Assembly: GCF_000526495.1 (NCBI RefSeq)
Contig: NZ_JAGE01000001.1
Coordinates: 2,414,001 to 2,478,000, forward strand
Source: Ruminiclostridium josui JCM 17888
GTDB taxonomy: Bacteria > Bacillota > Clostridia > Acetivibrionales > DSM-1351
DNA: 64,000 nt
Reading direction: 5' to 3'
Numbering within the stretch: the stretch's first letter is position 1; every line of letters begins with the position of its first letter. Below the pieces are notes generated by a model. That model did not search any database, was not told the DNA's origin, and was given only the letters and a program-made list of their open reading frames with translations. Made by a program: the position numbers and the translations under genes. This document shows, in pieces, positions 36,057-45,786 of the stretch.

Positions 36057-36596
36057 ATGAAAATCGGTGAAAAAATAAAACAGCTAAGAGTTAAAAATGG
36101 TCTTACACAGGAAGAACTTGCCGGAAGGTGCGAATTGTCAAAAGGCTTTATATCACAGCTTGAGAGGGATTTGACTTCTCCTTCTATTGCAACCCTGATA
36201 GATATCCTTGAATCACTTGGAACTAATATAAAAGACTTCTTTAATGAATCTGTTAACGAGAAGGTTGTTTTTAAAAAAGATGACGTTTTTACAAAAGAAG
36301 ACAAGGATTCGGGTTATATAATACACTGGCTTGTTTCGAATGCCCAGAAGAACACCATGGAGCCTATTCTCATAAAATTGGAGCCGGGAGGCAGTTCGGA
36401 GCTTGACAATCCCCATGATGGTGAAGAATTCGGATATGTTATCAGCGGGGGAGTGACAGTTTTTCTGGGGACTCAAAAGTACAAGGTGAAAAAAGGTGAA
36501 TGTTTTTACTTTAAACCTGTCAAAACCCATAAAATAGTTAATTCAGTCAAAAGTCAGTCTGTTATCCTATGGGTATCATCACCGCCTAGTTTTTAA
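36057..36596 (+). CDS. XRE-cupin regulator (PuuR-like) of polyamine transport
   Basis: 179 residues. The N-terminal HTH_3 domain (~1-62) reads [20 protein letters not shown], then [20 protein letters not shown]. The C-terminal cupin_2 domain (~105-178) has [40 protein letters not shown] and KTHKIVN. This two-domain class includes PuuR-type polyamine-responsive repressors and usually heads potABCD operons in Clostridia. It is the first gene of the operon, 14 bases before potA. It likely senses polyamine through the cupin and represses its own promoter at the palindrome upstream. The ligand is inferred from context. Confidence 0.9.
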   Translation: MKIGEKIKQLRVKNGLTQEELAGRCELSKGFISQLERDLTSPSIATLIDILESLGTNIKDFFNESVNEKVVFKKDDVFTKEDKDSGYIIHWLVSNAQKNTMEPILIKLEPGGSSELDNPHDGEEFGYVISGGVTVFLGTQKYKVKKGECFYFKPVKTHKIVNSVKSQSVILWVSSPPSF

Positions 36597-36610
36597 AATG
36601 GAGGAAAATA

Positions 36611-37657
36611 ATGAGCGAAAATAAACCAATTATATTACTACAGAATGTTAAAAAAAGTTTTGATGATATGCAGGTTCTAAACAATATCAATTTGTACATT
36701 TTAAAAAATGAGTTCATTACCTTTCTTGGGCCAAGCGGATGCGGAAAAACAACTACACTTAGAATAATAGGTGGGTTTGAAAAGCCTGATAGTGGAGATG
36801 TTTTTTTTGAAGGCAAAAGGATAAATGATCTTCCTCCATATCAAAGAAAGGTCAATACAGTATTTCAGAAATATGCACTTTTCCCTCATATGAATGTATA
36901 TGAAAATATAGCATTTGGACTGAAAATCAAAAAATTGGACAAAGTAACAATAAACAAGAAAGTTGATGAGATGCTAGAGCTTGTAAATCTTAAAGGCTTT
37001 CAGAAAAGATCGGTGGATTCCTTGTCAGGTGGACAGCAGCAGAGAGTTGCAATAGCCAGGGCACTTGTAAACCAGCCGGAGGTTTTGTTGCTTGACGAGC
37101 CACTTGGGGCATTGGATTTAAAACTTCGTAAAGAGATGCAGATAGAGCTGAAAAATATACACAAACAAACGGGTATAACCTTTGTATATGTTACCCATGA
37201 CCAGGAAGAAGCTCTTACAATGTCTGACACAATAGTGGTTATGAATGCAGGCAGTATACAGCAAATAGGTACTCCTCAAATGATTTACAACGAGCCTAAG
37301 AATGCGTTTGTAGCTGATTTTATAGGTGAGAGCAATATTATAAAAGGAAAGATGATAAAGGATTTCACTGTTGAATTTGCAAACAGGGTCTTTGAGTGCC
37401 TCGACAAAGGCTTTTCAGAGAATGAGGAAATAGATGTAGTAGTGCGACCTGAGGATATCAAACTTGTCAGTGAAAATAAAGGAATGATATCAGGTATGGT
37501 AAAGTCAGTTACCTTTAAAGGAGTTCATTATGAAATGCTTGTGGAAGGGCAGGATTACGTCTGGACAGTCCACAGCACCCAGATGGAAGAGACTGGGAAA
37601 AAGGTAGGTATGGTAATGAACCCAAATGATATTCATATTATGAAAAGGATGGGCTGA
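36611..37657 (+). CDS. potA: Spermidine/putrescine ABC transporter ATPase
   Basis: 348 residues. Walker [39 protein letters not shown], signature [15 protein letters not shown], Walker [17 protein letters not shown], and [18 protein letters not shown]. The C-terminal ~100 residues form the TOBE/regulatory domain ([23 protein letters not shown]). It energises polyamine import. RBS GGAGG. potB starts three bases after its stop. Confidence 0.95.
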   Translation: MSENKPIILLQNVKKSFDDMQVLNNINLYILKNEFITFLGPSGCGKTTTLRIIGGFEKPDSGDVFFEGKRINDLPPYQRKVNTVFQKYALFPHMNVYENIAFGLKIKKLDKVTINKKVDEMLELVNLKGFQKRSVDSLSGGQQQRVAIARALVNQPEVLLLDEPLGALDLKLRKEMQIELKNIHKQTGITFVYVTHDQEEALTMSDTIVVMNAGSIQQIGTPQMIYNEPKNAFVADFIGESNIIKGKMIKDFTVEFANRVFECLDKGFSENEEIDVVVRPEDIKLVSENKGMISGMVKSVTFKGVHYEMLVEGQDYVWTVHSTQMEETGKKVGMVMNPNDIHIMKRMG

Positions 37658-37659
37658 TA

Positions 37660-38487
37660 ATGAAAAAGAAGTGGTTGTCTTATCCATACCTTGTATGGAT
37701 GGCTATATTTATAATTATACCTTCATTGCTAATTCTTTTTTATGGATTTACAGTAAAGGATGAGCAGGGATTCAGGTTTTCACTGCAAAATTTTTATAGA
37801 TTTTGTGACCCTATATTTTTTGGTGTTTTATTTAAGTCACTCTGGCTGGCACTTTTAAGTACCTTTGTGTGTCTTATAGTAGGGTATCCAGTTGCACTTA
37901 TACTTGCCAGTAAGGAGTACAGTAAAAAGACTACCATGTCCTTACTTTTTATAATACCCATGTGGATGAACTTTCTGCTTCGTACATATGCATGGCTAAC
38001 ATTGCTGGAAAAAAACGGAATAATAAACTCCATACTGTCGTTTTTCCATCTCCCAACCATTAATATATTGTACACAAATGGGGCTGTAATACTTGGTATG
38101 GTTTATAATTTTCTTCCGTTTATGATTTTGCCTATATATACAGTGCTAATGAAAATAGACAACAAGTTGGTAGAGGCTGCACAGGATTTGGGAGGAAACT
38201 GGGTTACGGTTTTCAGAAGAGTAATTCTCCCTCTTAGCTTGCCAGGAGTTATGTCAGGACTGACTATGGTATTTATGCCGGCAGTTACAACCTTTGTAAT
38301 ATCAAAGCTTCTAGGAGGTGCACAGTATACCCTTATAGGAAATCTCATTGAGAGACAGTTCCTGACGGTGTATGATTGGAATTTTGGTGCGACTATTTCA
38401 ATAATAATGATGATATTCATATTAATAAGCATAGCAATTATGTCCAGATTTGATGAGGACAAGGGAGGAGGGGCAGCACTATGGTAA
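37660..38487 (+). CDS. potB: Spermidine/putrescine ABC transporter permease
   Basis: 275 residues with six membrane helices. Features: WLSYPYLVWMAIFIIIPSLL at the N-terminus, IIPMWMNFLLRTYAWLTLLE, ILPIYTVLMKIDNKLVEAAQ and the EAA loop DLGGNWVTVFRRVILPLSLP, then FVISKLLGGAQYTLIGNLIE. One of two channel subunits of PotABCD. It overlaps potC by seven bases. Confidence 0.94.
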   Translation: MKKKWLSYPYLVWMAIFIIIPSLLILFYGFTVKDEQGFRFSLQNFYRFCDPIFFGVLFKSLWLALLSTFVCLIVGYPVALILASKEYSKKTTMSLLFIIPMWMNFLLRTYAWLTLLEKNGIINSILSFFHLPTINILYTNGAVILGMVYNFLPFMILPIYTVLMKIDNKLVEAAQDLGGNWVTVFRRVILPLSLPGVMSGLTMVFMPAVTTFVISKLLGGAQYTLIGNLIERQFLTVYDWNFGATISIIMMIFILISIAIMSRFDEDKGGGAALW

Positions 38488-39302
38488 AAAAGATAATAAT
38501 GAAGTCATACTTAGGTCTAATACTGCTTTTTATGTATTTACCCATAGTAGTTTTGATTGCCTTTTCCTTTAATAAATCCAAGTCCCGAGGTAACTGGACC
38601 GGCTTTACTTTAAAATGGTATGGGGAGTTGTTTAGAAATTCCCAGATAAAGGATGCTCTTTACAATACGATTGTCATAGCATTGCTTTCTTCGATAATTG
38701 CCGTTGTAATAGGAACATTGGCGGCAATAGGAATACATAGTATGAAGAAGGCAAAAAAGACTGCTGTAATGAATCTGACTTATTTGCCTGTTCTGAATCC
38801 GGACATTGTTACCGGGGTTTCTCTTATGTTGATGTTTGTATTCATAGGTACGTTTGTCAAAATGCAAATGGGCTTTTTTACAATGCTTCTTGCACATGTG
38901 ACATTTAATATACCATATGTTATTTTATCTGTTTTGCCAAAGTTGAAGCAAATGAATTCAAATTTGTATGAGGCGGCTTTGGATTTAGGTGCAAGTTCAT
39001 CATATGCACTTAGAAAAGTAATAATACCCGAAATAATGCCGGGGATTGTATCGGGATTTCTTATGGCAATAACCCTCTCAATAGATGATTTTGTCATAAG
39101 CTACTTTACTACAGGTTCAGGAGTTTCAAATCTGTCCATTACCATATATTCAATGGCAAGAACAGGTGTAAAACCAACAATTAATGCATTATCTACTCTT
39201 ATGTTTGGCGGCGTACTGCTTCTACTTTTTATAATAAATATACGTTCAGACAGAGAGGAAAAGAAAAGGAAGTCAATTAAAACTGGTGGCATGGAGGTTT
39301 AA
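38481..39302 (+). CDS. potC: Spermidine/putrescine ABC transporter permease
   Basis: 273 residues with six membrane helices. Features: YLPIVVLIAFSFNKSKSRGN, WTGFTLKWYGELFRN, LPVLNPDIVTGVSLMLMFVF, the EAA loop NLYEAALDLGASSSYALRKV and IDDFVISYFTTGSGVSNLSI. Second channel subunit. ATG 38481 has GGGAGGAGG upstream inside the end of potB, so the two are coupled. potD begins directly after its stop. Confidence 0.94.
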   Translation: MVKKIIMKSYLGLILLFMYLPIVVLIAFSFNKSKSRGNWTGFTLKWYGELFRNSQIKDALYNTIVIALLSSIIAVVIGTLAAIGIHSMKKAKKTAVMNLTYLPVLNPDIVTGVSLMLMFVFIGTFVKMQMGFFTMLLAHVTFNIPYVILSVLPKLKQMNSNLYEAALDLGASSSYALRKVIIPEIMPGIVSGFLMAITLSIDDFVISYFTTGSGVSNLSITIYSMARTGVKPTINALSTLMFGGVLLLLFIINIRSDREEKKRKSIKTGGMEV

Positions 39303-39303
39303 A

Positions 39304-40353
39304 ATGAGAAGAATATTATCTGGTATTTTAGCAGCAGTTGTGGTTGCTGGTAGTGTAGCATTAACAGGTTGCGGAGGGGCTTCAAGTGATAAAGTAACCT
39401 TAAAGGTTTACAACTGGGGAGATTACATCGGGGAGGATGTGATTCAGAAATTTGAGGATAAATTCAACATAAACGTTGTTTATGATATATTCCCTACTAA
39501 TGAAGAAATGTATGTAAAGCTTAAAGCCGGTGGAAGTGATTATGATGTTGCCATTCCATCAGACTATATGATAAAGAAAATGATAAAAGAAGGTTTGGTT
39601 AAGAAAATAAATCTTAATAATATACCAAACTACAAGTATATTGAAGAAAAGTTCAAGAATCTTTCTTTCGACCCCAATAATGAGTACTCGGTTCCTTATA
39701 TGTGGGGGACTGTAGGTATTATTTACAATAAAACAATGGTTAAGGAACCTGTGGACAGCTGGAATATACTATGGGACAAGAAATATGACAAACAGATATT
39801 CATGCTTGACAGCCAAAGAGATTCTATAGCAGTTGCATTAAAGAAACTTGGTTATTCCCTTAACACTAAAAACAAAGATGAACTCGAAAAAGCCAAGAAC
39901 GAATTAATAAAACAGAAAGATATTGTACAGGCCTATGTTGGAGACGAAGTCAAGGATAAGATGATAATGGGAGAAGGAGCATTGGCTGTAGTCTGGTCAG
40001 GAGATGCAGTATACATGAAGAGTCAGAACAAAGATTTGGACTATGTAATTCCTAAGGAAGGTAGCAATTTGTGGTTTGACTCTATGGTAATACCAAGTAC
40101 AGCAAAGCACCAGAAGGAAGCTGAGGAGTTTATAAACTTTATGTGTGATACTGAAATTGCACTTGAAAATACCAACTATATTGGATACTCAACTCCACAA
40201 ACTGAAGCAAAGAAAAAGCTTGACCCTGCGTTGTTAAAGGACATTGCAGCATATCCAACTGATGAACAGATAAAAGACTGCGAGGTTTTCGTTGATTTGG
40301 ATGCCTCTATCAAGGATTATGATAAGATATGGACTGAGATTACTTCAAAATAA
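39304..40353 (+). CDS. potD: Spermidine/putrescine-binding lipoprotein
   Basis: About 349 residues from ATG 39304 (MRRILSGILAAVVVAGSVAL), with GGAGGTTTAAA upstream; a GTG at 39286 lies before that ribosome binding site. Lipobox LTGC. PotD fold: LKVYNWGDYIGEDVIQKFE, YDVAIPSDYMIKKMIKEG, YSVPYMWGTVGIIYNKTMV, AVVWSGDAVYMKSQ, SLWFDSMVIPS-like NLWFDSMVIPSTAKH and NYIGYSTPQTEAKK. Trp and Asp residues typical of the polyamine pocket are present. Last gene of the operon. A terminator follows. Confidence 0.95.
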   Translation: MRRILSGILAAVVVAGSVALTGCGGASSDKVTLKVYNWGDYIGEDVIQKFEDKFNINVVYDIFPTNEEMYVKLKAGGSDYDVAIPSDYMIKKMIKEGLVKKINLNNIPNYKYIEEKFKNLSFDPNNEYSVPYMWGTVGIIYNKTMVKEPVDSWNILWDKKYDKQIFMLDSQRDSIAVALKKLGYSLNTKNKDELEKAKNELIKQKDIVQAYVGDEVKDKMIMGEGALAVVWSGDAVYMKSQNKDLDYVIPKEGSNLWFDSMVIPSTAKHQKEAEEFINFMCDTEIALENTNYIGYSTPQTEAKKKLDPALLKDIAAYPTDEQIKDCEVFVDLDASIKDYDKIWTEITSK

Positions 40354-40373
40354 ATAAACTTTTTTTAAGTATA

Positions 40374-40419
40374 AAAACCCTATGGACAGACTGTGAAATA
40401 AGTCGAACCATAGGGTTTT
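40374..40419 (+). terminator. Terminator of the pot operon
   Basis: AAAACCCTATGG (40374-40385) pairs with CCATAGGGTTTT (40408-40419). An inner GACT/AGTC extends the stem. Confidence 0.8.
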
Positions 40420-40541
40420 GCTTTATGTAATTAGTTGCCTTATCTATAATGTTGGTAGATTAAATATGTTTTTGGATAATTTGCATAAATTACTTTTCAG
40501 AGGAAACAATATACATTAAATTCTATTATAGGAGGATATCT

Positions 40542-41126
40542 ATGGGAAAGTTATCAGGAACAAGAACTTCTGAAAACCTTGCAAGAGCTTTTGCGGGGGA
40601 ATCACAGGCAAAAAATAGGTATACATTTTACGCAAAGTATGCCAAGAAAGAGGGCCATACTATTATCGAACAGGAGTTTACAAAAATATTAAAAAACGAG
40701 GAGGCTCACGCAAAGGTATTCTATGATTTATTGATTAATGGATTGGGGCCTGGCGAGAATAATGTTAATGTAAACGGGGGATACCCATTTGAACTGGGAG
40801 ATACACTTGCAAACCTTAAAGCAGCTGCTGAAGGTGAGCATGAAGAAAATTCAAAAGCATATCCTGCCTTTGCTGATGTTGCCAAGGAAGAGGGTTTTCC
40901 CCAAGTAGAGGCTGCTTTTAGAATGATAGCAAAAATCGAAGGGGAACATGAGAAAAAATTCAAACAGTTGGCAGCTGAACTTGAAAATCAGACATTATAT
41001 AAAAAGACTGCACCTGTTAAGTGGATTTGTACCAACTGCGGACACATACATGAGGGTACGGAAGCACCAGGAATTTGTCCTGTATGTAAACATCCTCAGG
41101 GTTGGTTTGAAGTACTAAACCAATAA
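40542..41126 (+). CDS. rbr: Rubrerythrin
   Basis: 194 residues. The ferritin-like diiron domain spans ~1-145 with ligand motifs FAGESQAK (Glu20), LKNEEAHAK (Glu53, His56), AAEGEHEE (Glu94/97 region) and IAKIEGEHEKKF (Glu127, His131). The C-terminal rubredoxin domain holds CTNCGHIHEG and CPVCKHPQGWFE with four iron-binding cysteines. It is an NAD(P)H-linked peroxidase that removes H2O2 in anaerobes. Normal length and domain order. RBS AGGAGG. Monocistronic. Confidence 0.96.
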   Translation: MGKLSGTRTSENLARAFAGESQAKNRYTFYAKYAKKEGHTIIEQEFTKILKNEEAHAKVFYDLLINGLGPGENNVNVNGGYPFELGDTLANLKAAAEGEHEENSKAYPAFADVAKEEGFPQVEAAFRMIAKIEGEHEKKFKQLAAELENQTLYKKTAPVKWICTNCGHIHEGTEAPGICPVCKHPQGWFEVLNQ

Positions 41127-41319
41127 TAAAGGAAAACGGTTGATATATTGATAAAATTATGTAATCCTCTATTAGATGAAGATAAAATACGCAGACAGAG
41201 AAAAAGTATGTTTAAATATAGAAAATCATTGTTGTTTTTTTAACAATGTAGTTTTATATTAATGACATAGGGTATAAAGTTAGTAGGTAAATAAATTAAA
41301 ATAAATGGAGGGTAAAGTT

Positions 41320-42519
41320 ATGTGGGAAAATAAAATTGACATTAACCAAGTAGTAGAAATTAGGGCTAAAACAACAACCTTTTTTGGTGTAGGGGCTATC
41401 AACAAGATGGCGGATGTTGCAGCAAACTTGTCCGGAAGAGGTATAACAAAAGTTATAGTTATGACGGGGAAAAGTTCACATATTAAAACAGGTGCATGGG
41501 ACGTAACAAAGAAAGCCCTTGAAGATAATGGAATCAAGTACTTATTATATAGTAAAGTTACTCCCAACCCAACAGTTGATCATGTAGACGAAGCAACTGC
41601 AGAAGCAAAAGCATTTGGTGCTGAGGCTGTTATTGCAATAGGCGGAGGAAGCCCTATTGATGCAGCTAAGAGTGTTGCAATACTTTTGGCTTATCCTGAA
41701 AAGAATGCAACAGAGCTTTATGAATTAAAGTTTGCTCCTGATAAGGCAGTTCCGGTTATTGCTATAAACCTTACTCATGGAACAGGTACTGAAGTTGACA
41801 GATTTGCAGTTGTTAGTATTCCGGCTAAAGAATATAAGCCTGCAATAGCATATGATTGCATTTATCCTTTGTTTGCTATTGACGACCCTGCATTAATGAC
41901 AAAGTTACCGACTGAACAAACAATATATGTATCAGTTGACGCTATAAATCATGTTGTTGAGGCTTCAACAACCGTAGTAACAAATCCTTTGGCTATTCTT
42001 CTGGCAAAGGAAACAATAAGACTGGTTGCAAAATATTTACCTATCGCAATAAAGGAACCTGAAAATCTGACTGCAAGATATTATCTTTTATATGCTTCAT
42101 TGATAGCAGGAACTTCCTTTGACAACGGCTTGCTGCATTATACACATGCGCTGGAACATCCATTAAGTGCCGTAAAACCTGACCTTGCACATGGACTTGG
42201 ACTGGCAATGCTGCTGCCAGCGGTTGTAAAGGAAATTTATCCAGCTTCAGGAGAAGTCCTGGCAGAGATTTTTGAGCCGATTCTTCCAGGATTGAAGGGC
42301 TCAGCAGATGAAGCTGATAAGGTGTATGCAGGCCTTAGAAGTTGGATAGAGAGTGTAGGTGTTAAGTCACATTTGAGAGATGAAGGGTTTGACGACAGTG
42401 TTGTTGACAAACTTGTAAACCTTGCATTTGAGACACCGAGTCTTGATGGACTGCTGGGTATTGCACCTGTTAAGGCAACCAAGGAATCAGTAAGAAATAT
42501 TTATGTTAACTCACTTTAA
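41320..42519 (+). CDS. Iron-containing alcohol dehydrogenase
   Basis: 399 residues from ATG 41320 (MWENKIDINQVVEIRAKTTT); an ATG at 41305 lies within the GGAGGG ribosome binding site. Group III Fe-ADH family: TTFFGVGAINKMADV at the N-terminus, IAIGGGSPIDAAKSVAILLA (NAD(P) binding), INLTHGTGTEVDRFAVVS and HYTHALEHPLSAVKPDLAHG (metal-binding His residues). It reduces aldehydes to alcohols or the reverse, probably in fermentation. It is closer to stand-alone Fe-ADHs than to AdhE. Monocistronic, ending in a terminator. Confidence 0.92.
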   Translation: MWENKIDINQVVEIRAKTTTFFGVGAINKMADVAANLSGRGITKVIVMTGKSSHIKTGAWDVTKKALEDNGIKYLLYSKVTPNPTVDHVDEATAEAKAFGAEAVIAIGGGSPIDAAKSVAILLAYPEKNATELYELKFAPDKAVPVIAINLTHGTGTEVDRFAVVSIPAKEYKPAIAYDCIYPLFAIDDPALMTKLPTEQTIYVSVDAINHVVEASTTVVTNPLAILLAKETIRLVAKYLPIAIKEPENLTARYYLLYASLIAGTSFDNGLLHYTHALEHPLSAVKPDLAHGLGLAMLLPAVVKEIYPASGEVLAEIFEPILPGLKGSADEADKVYAGLRSWIESVGVKSHLRDEGFDDSVVDKLVNLAFETPSLDGLLGIAPVKATKESVRNIYVNSL

Positions 42520-42548
42520 AAAAGTATAAAATAACTTAATTATTAATA

Positions 42549-42590
42549 AAACAGCAGTTGTATTTTTTACAGCTGCTGTTTTGATTTTAT
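42549..42590 (+). terminator. Terminator after Fe-ADH gene
   Basis: AACAGCAG (42550-42557) pairs with CTGCTGTT (42573-42580), followed by TTGATTTT. Confidence 0.7.
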
Positions 42591-42895
42591 GTAACATTTC
42601 GGCAGAAATGAGCTATGAAAAATATACATATTCTTTTATTAATAGGTAATTTTACTTTAATATAGGAACTTTACTTTATATATGATATAAGTATACAATT
42701 ATTTATATAAATCATTCAAAATATTTGTTATAAAATCTATTGAAAAAGGATATGATGTTATGTTAACAACTATCATTAATAATGAGATCTTGTCTGAAGT
42801 ATTTATCAATCAATATATAAATCTTAAAAACATTTTAAGCAACATAATATAAATTTACATAATAAAAATAATTTAAGTAAGGTTGGGGAATTTCT
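42591..42895. other. Intergenic region with one tiny possible ORF
   Basis: AT-rich. ATG 42760-42852 encodes 30 residues (MLTTIINNEILSEVFINQYI...) after AAAGGAT; unassigned and weakly supported. A promoter for the flavin oxidoreductase gene is likely here but not clearly resolved. Confidence 0.3.
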
Positions 42896-44893
42896 ATGCT
42901 AAAAAAGTATGAAAAGTTATTCGAAACCATCAAAATTGGTTCTGTAGAAATGAAAAACCGGTTTGCCATGGCTCCTATGGGGCCGTTAGGTTTGGCAGAT
43001 GCAGAGGGCGGTTTCAATCAGCGTGGAATCGACTACTATACTGCTCGTGCCAAAGGTGGTACAGGATTGATTATTACCGGAGTTACATTTGTAGATAATG
43101 AGATTGAAGAACATGGAATGCCAAATGTCCCATGTTCTACTCACAATTCGGTACACTTTGTCCGTACTGCTAGAGAGATGACAGAACGCATTCACGCATA
43201 CGATGCAAAGATATTTTTACAACTTAGCGGAGGCTTCGGTAGAGTAACAATTCCAACAAATCTGGGTGAATATCCTCCTGTTGCACCTTCACCAATTAAA
43301 CACAGGTGGTTGGACAAAACTTGTCGTGAATTGACTGTGGAGGAGATAAAATCAATAATTAAGAAATTCGGAGACGGGGCCTATAACGCAAAACGTGCAG
43401 GGTTTGACGGAGTTCAGATTCATGCTGTACACGAAGGCTACCTTATTGATCAGTTTGCAATTTCTTTTTTCAACCACCGTACAGACGAATATGGAGGATG
43501 TCTTGAGAACAGGCTTAGATTTGCCAGAGAAATTGTTGAAGAGATTAAAATGAGATGCGGAGAGGACTTCCCTGTTACATTGAGATTCAGTCCTAAGAGC
43601 TTTATTAAGGATTGGTGTGAAGGAGCTTTGCCGGGAGAAGAGTTTGAGGAAAAAGGAAGAGATATACCGGAAGGTATCGAAGCGGCAAAATTACTGGTTT
43701 CCTATGGGTATGATGCTCTTGACGTAGATGTAGGTTCTTATGATTCCTGGTGGTGGAGTCATCCTCCAATGTATCAGGAAAAAGGGCTATATATACCCTT
43801 TGCTAAAATTGTAAAAGAGGCTGTAAATGTTCCTGTTTTGTGTGCAGGGCGTATGGATAATCCTGATCTGGCGCTAAAAGCTATTGATGATGGCGCCTGT
43901 GATATTATCAGTCTTGGCCGTCCTTTGCTAGCTGATCCAGATTTAGTGAATAAACTTAGAGCAGGTAAACTAAAATCCATAAGACCTTGTCTGTCCTGCC
44001 AAGAAGGATGTATGGGGCGTATTCAAGAATATTCTGCTTTAAACTGTGCTGTAAACCCTGAAGCGTGTAGAGAAACAATACATGGCTTGACTCCAGCTTT
44101 AAAAAGTAAAACAGTACTTATAGTAGGTGGAGGAGTTGCAGGTTGTGAAGCAGCCAGGGTTCTGGCACTTCGTGGTCACAAGCCGGTTGTGTACGAAAAA
44201 CGCAGTCGACTTGGTGGTAATTTGTTACCCGGAGGAGCGCCTGACTTTAAAGAAGATGATCTTTTGTTGGTGGCTTGGTATGAAGAAACTCTTAAAGAAC
44301 TTGGTGTAAAGGTGAATTGTAATACAGAATTAACTGCGGAGATTATAAAAAACAGTGATGCAGATACAGTTATAATTGCCACAGGTTCAAAACCCAAGAT
44401 ATTCAATTTGGGTGAACATAATAAGGTTTTTACAGCAGAAGATGTTCTGCTTGAAAAAGAAGAATCAGGCAATGAAGTAATTGTTGTGGGAGGTGGGTTG
44501 GTTGGCTGTGAGCTTGCACTCTGGCTTGCAGAAAAAGGCAAAAAAGTTACTATTGTAGAAATACAAAACAAACTTCTTGCATTAAACGGCCCTCTGTGTC
44601 ATGCAAATTCAGAGATGTTGGAAAGATTAGTACCATATAAGGGCATTGAAGTACTTACTTCCTCAAAGATAATAAAGACAACTGAAAAAGGTGCTTTGGT
44701 AGATGTTTCTGGAGATATCAGAGAGATTTGTGCCGACAGTGTAGTTTTAGCAGTAGGCTACAATTCTGAACGGACTATTTATGAGCAGATTAAATATGAT
44801 ATTGACGATATTCATTTGATAGGGGATGCACGTAAGGTAGCTAACATAATGTACGCTATTTGGGATGCCTATGAAGTTGCCAGAAACATATAG
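42896..44893 (+). CDS. Old-yellow-enzyme family NADH:flavin oxidoreductase (FadH/enoate reductase type)
   Basis: 665 residues. The N-terminal TIM barrel (~1-375) binds FMN: NRFAMAPMGPLGLAD, AKGGTGLIITGVTFVD, FDGVQIHAVHEGYLIDQF, NHRTDEYGGCLENRLRFA, VPVLCAGRMDNPDLALKAI, DIISLGRPLLADPDLVNKLR. A 4Fe-4S cluster loop follows (CLSCQEGCMGRI ... LNCAVNPEA). The C-terminal half holds FAD and NAD(P)H Rossmann folds (VLIVGGGVAGCEAARVLALR; VIVVGGGLVGCELALWLAEK). This is the 2,4-dienoyl-CoA reductase/BaiCD/enoate reductase class that reduces activated C=C bonds. Normal length. The DUF3237 gene lies 100 bases downstream and probably shares its transcript. Confidence 0.93.
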   Translation: MLKKYEKLFETIKIGSVEMKNRFAMAPMGPLGLADAEGGFNQRGIDYYTARAKGGTGLIITGVTFVDNEIEEHGMPNVPCSTHNSVHFVRTAREMTERIHAYDAKIFLQLSGGFGRVTIPTNLGEYPPVAPSPIKHRWLDKTCRELTVEEIKSIIKKFGDGAYNAKRAGFDGVQIHAVHEGYLIDQFAISFFNHRTDEYGGCLENRLRFAREIVEEIKMRCGEDFPVTLRFSPKSFIKDWCEGALPGEEFEEKGRDIPEGIEAAKLLVSYGYDALDVDVGSYDSWWWSHPPMYQEKGLYIPFAKIVKEAVNVPVLCAGRMDNPDLALKAIDDGACDIISLGRPLLADPDLVNKLRAGKLKSIRPCLSCQEGCMGRIQEYSALNCAVNPEACRETIHGLTPALKSKTVLIVGGGVAGCEAARVLALRGHKPVVYEKRSRLGGNLLPGGAPDFKEDDLLLVAWYEETLKELGVKVNCNTELTAEIIKNSDADTVIIATGSKPKIFNLGEHNKVFTAEDVLLEKEESGNEVIVVGGGLVGCELALWLAEKGKKVTIVEIQNKLLALNGPLCHANSEMLERLVPYKGIEVLTSSKIIKTTEKGALVDVSGDIREICADSVVLAVGYNSERTIYEQIKYDIDDIHLIGDARKVANIMYAIWDAYEVARNI

Positions 44894-44993
44894 GTTTTAA
44901 ATGTAGATTAGCATGGATGAGCTTTCCTTATCATAAATGGAGACAATGATAAGATGGGACAAGCTATGAATTTATAAGCTAAGGAGAAATCAT

Positions 44994-45413
44994 ATGAATT
45001 TTGAAGAAATATTAACAGTAAACGTTAAAATAGAAAGTGCAATTGATTTAAAAAACGATAATGGTGATTCAGTTGTAATGATTTCTTTCACAGGCAGTGC
45101 AGACGGAAAATATTTTGAAGGACAAGTTCTTCCTGGAGGGATTGATACTCAAATTATTGGAAAGTTTGACGACAGACATACCTTGTCCGCAAGATATATG
45201 CTTGAGGGGAAGGATTACACAGGTGAGTCCTGCAAAATTTTCATAGAGAATAACGGCCACATGGGCAAAAATCTGCAAGGTATTTTGTTCAGAACTTATC
45301 CAAAGATAATAACAAATAGTAAGGCTTTAGATTTTCTAAACCATGATATTTTAGTAGGGGAAGGCTTCCCTGCTGAGGATGGAGTAAAAATAGTAATATA
45401 TAGGGCAATATAG
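44994..45413 (+). CDS. DUF3237 family protein
   Basis: 139 residues, a single DUF3237 barrel: DSVVMISFTGSADGKYFEGQ, VLPGGIDTQ (the GG-x-D signature), ARYMLEGKDYTGESCKIFIE, and the closing FLNHDILVGEGFPAEDGVKI VIYR segment typical of the family end. No signal peptide. Start ATG with AAGGAG nine bases upstream. In many Firmicutes DUF3237 genes follow enoate-reductase-like flavoenzymes, as here, so it may act on the same substrate or product; the activity is unknown. Related domains occur in the dockerin protein at 16.4-17.7 kb. Confidence 0.8.
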   Translation: MNFEEILTVNVKIESAIDLKNDNGDSVVMISFTGSADGKYFEGQVLPGGIDTQIIGKFDDRHTLSARYMLEGKDYTGESCKIFIENNGHMGKNLQGILFRTYPKIITNSKALDFLNHDILVGEGFPAEDGVKIVIYRAI

Positions 45414-45429
45414 GGATACAGCTTTACAT

Positions 45430-45466
45430 AAAAAGAACTATGCATTATTTATGCATAGTTCTTTTT
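45430..45466. terminator. Terminator after DUF3237 gene
   Basis: AAAAAGAACTATGCAT (45430-45445) and ATGCATAGTTCTTTTT (45451-45466) are perfectly complementary with a short loop. Confidence 0.85.
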
Positions 45467-45786
45467 ATGTTGTATTAAGCTTTGTACTATGTGAAATAAC
45501 AGTGAGTCCAGGCCGAATACTATGGATGCCTATATTGCTGCACTATCGCAATTTATTTTTTCAATTTGCAACTAAACATAAGGACAAAAAAAGTAATTAC
45601 TAATTTACATATTTTAACAAATTTTTAAAAAAATGTATGATATCATTGGGTTATAAAAAAATAAGGAGGGTTTGATTGTGAAGAAAAAATTAAGGAGTTA
45701 ATTGCAAATGGATTAATTGTAGTGGGTGCTCCAACTTTCGAAAATTTGTGAATAATAATTAAATTATTTTTTATGGAGGTAATAAG
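45467..45786. other. Leader region of the helveticin-like gene
   Basis: A strong AAGGAGGG precedes GTG 45678, which opens only seven codons (VKKKLRS). In another frame the sequence reads EEKIKELIANGLIVVGAPTF to a stop at 45749-45751. Together they look like a short peptide gene with a one-base frameshift, but I cannot name it. The helveticin-like gene starts 36 bases further on with its own TGGAGG. Confidence 0.35.
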
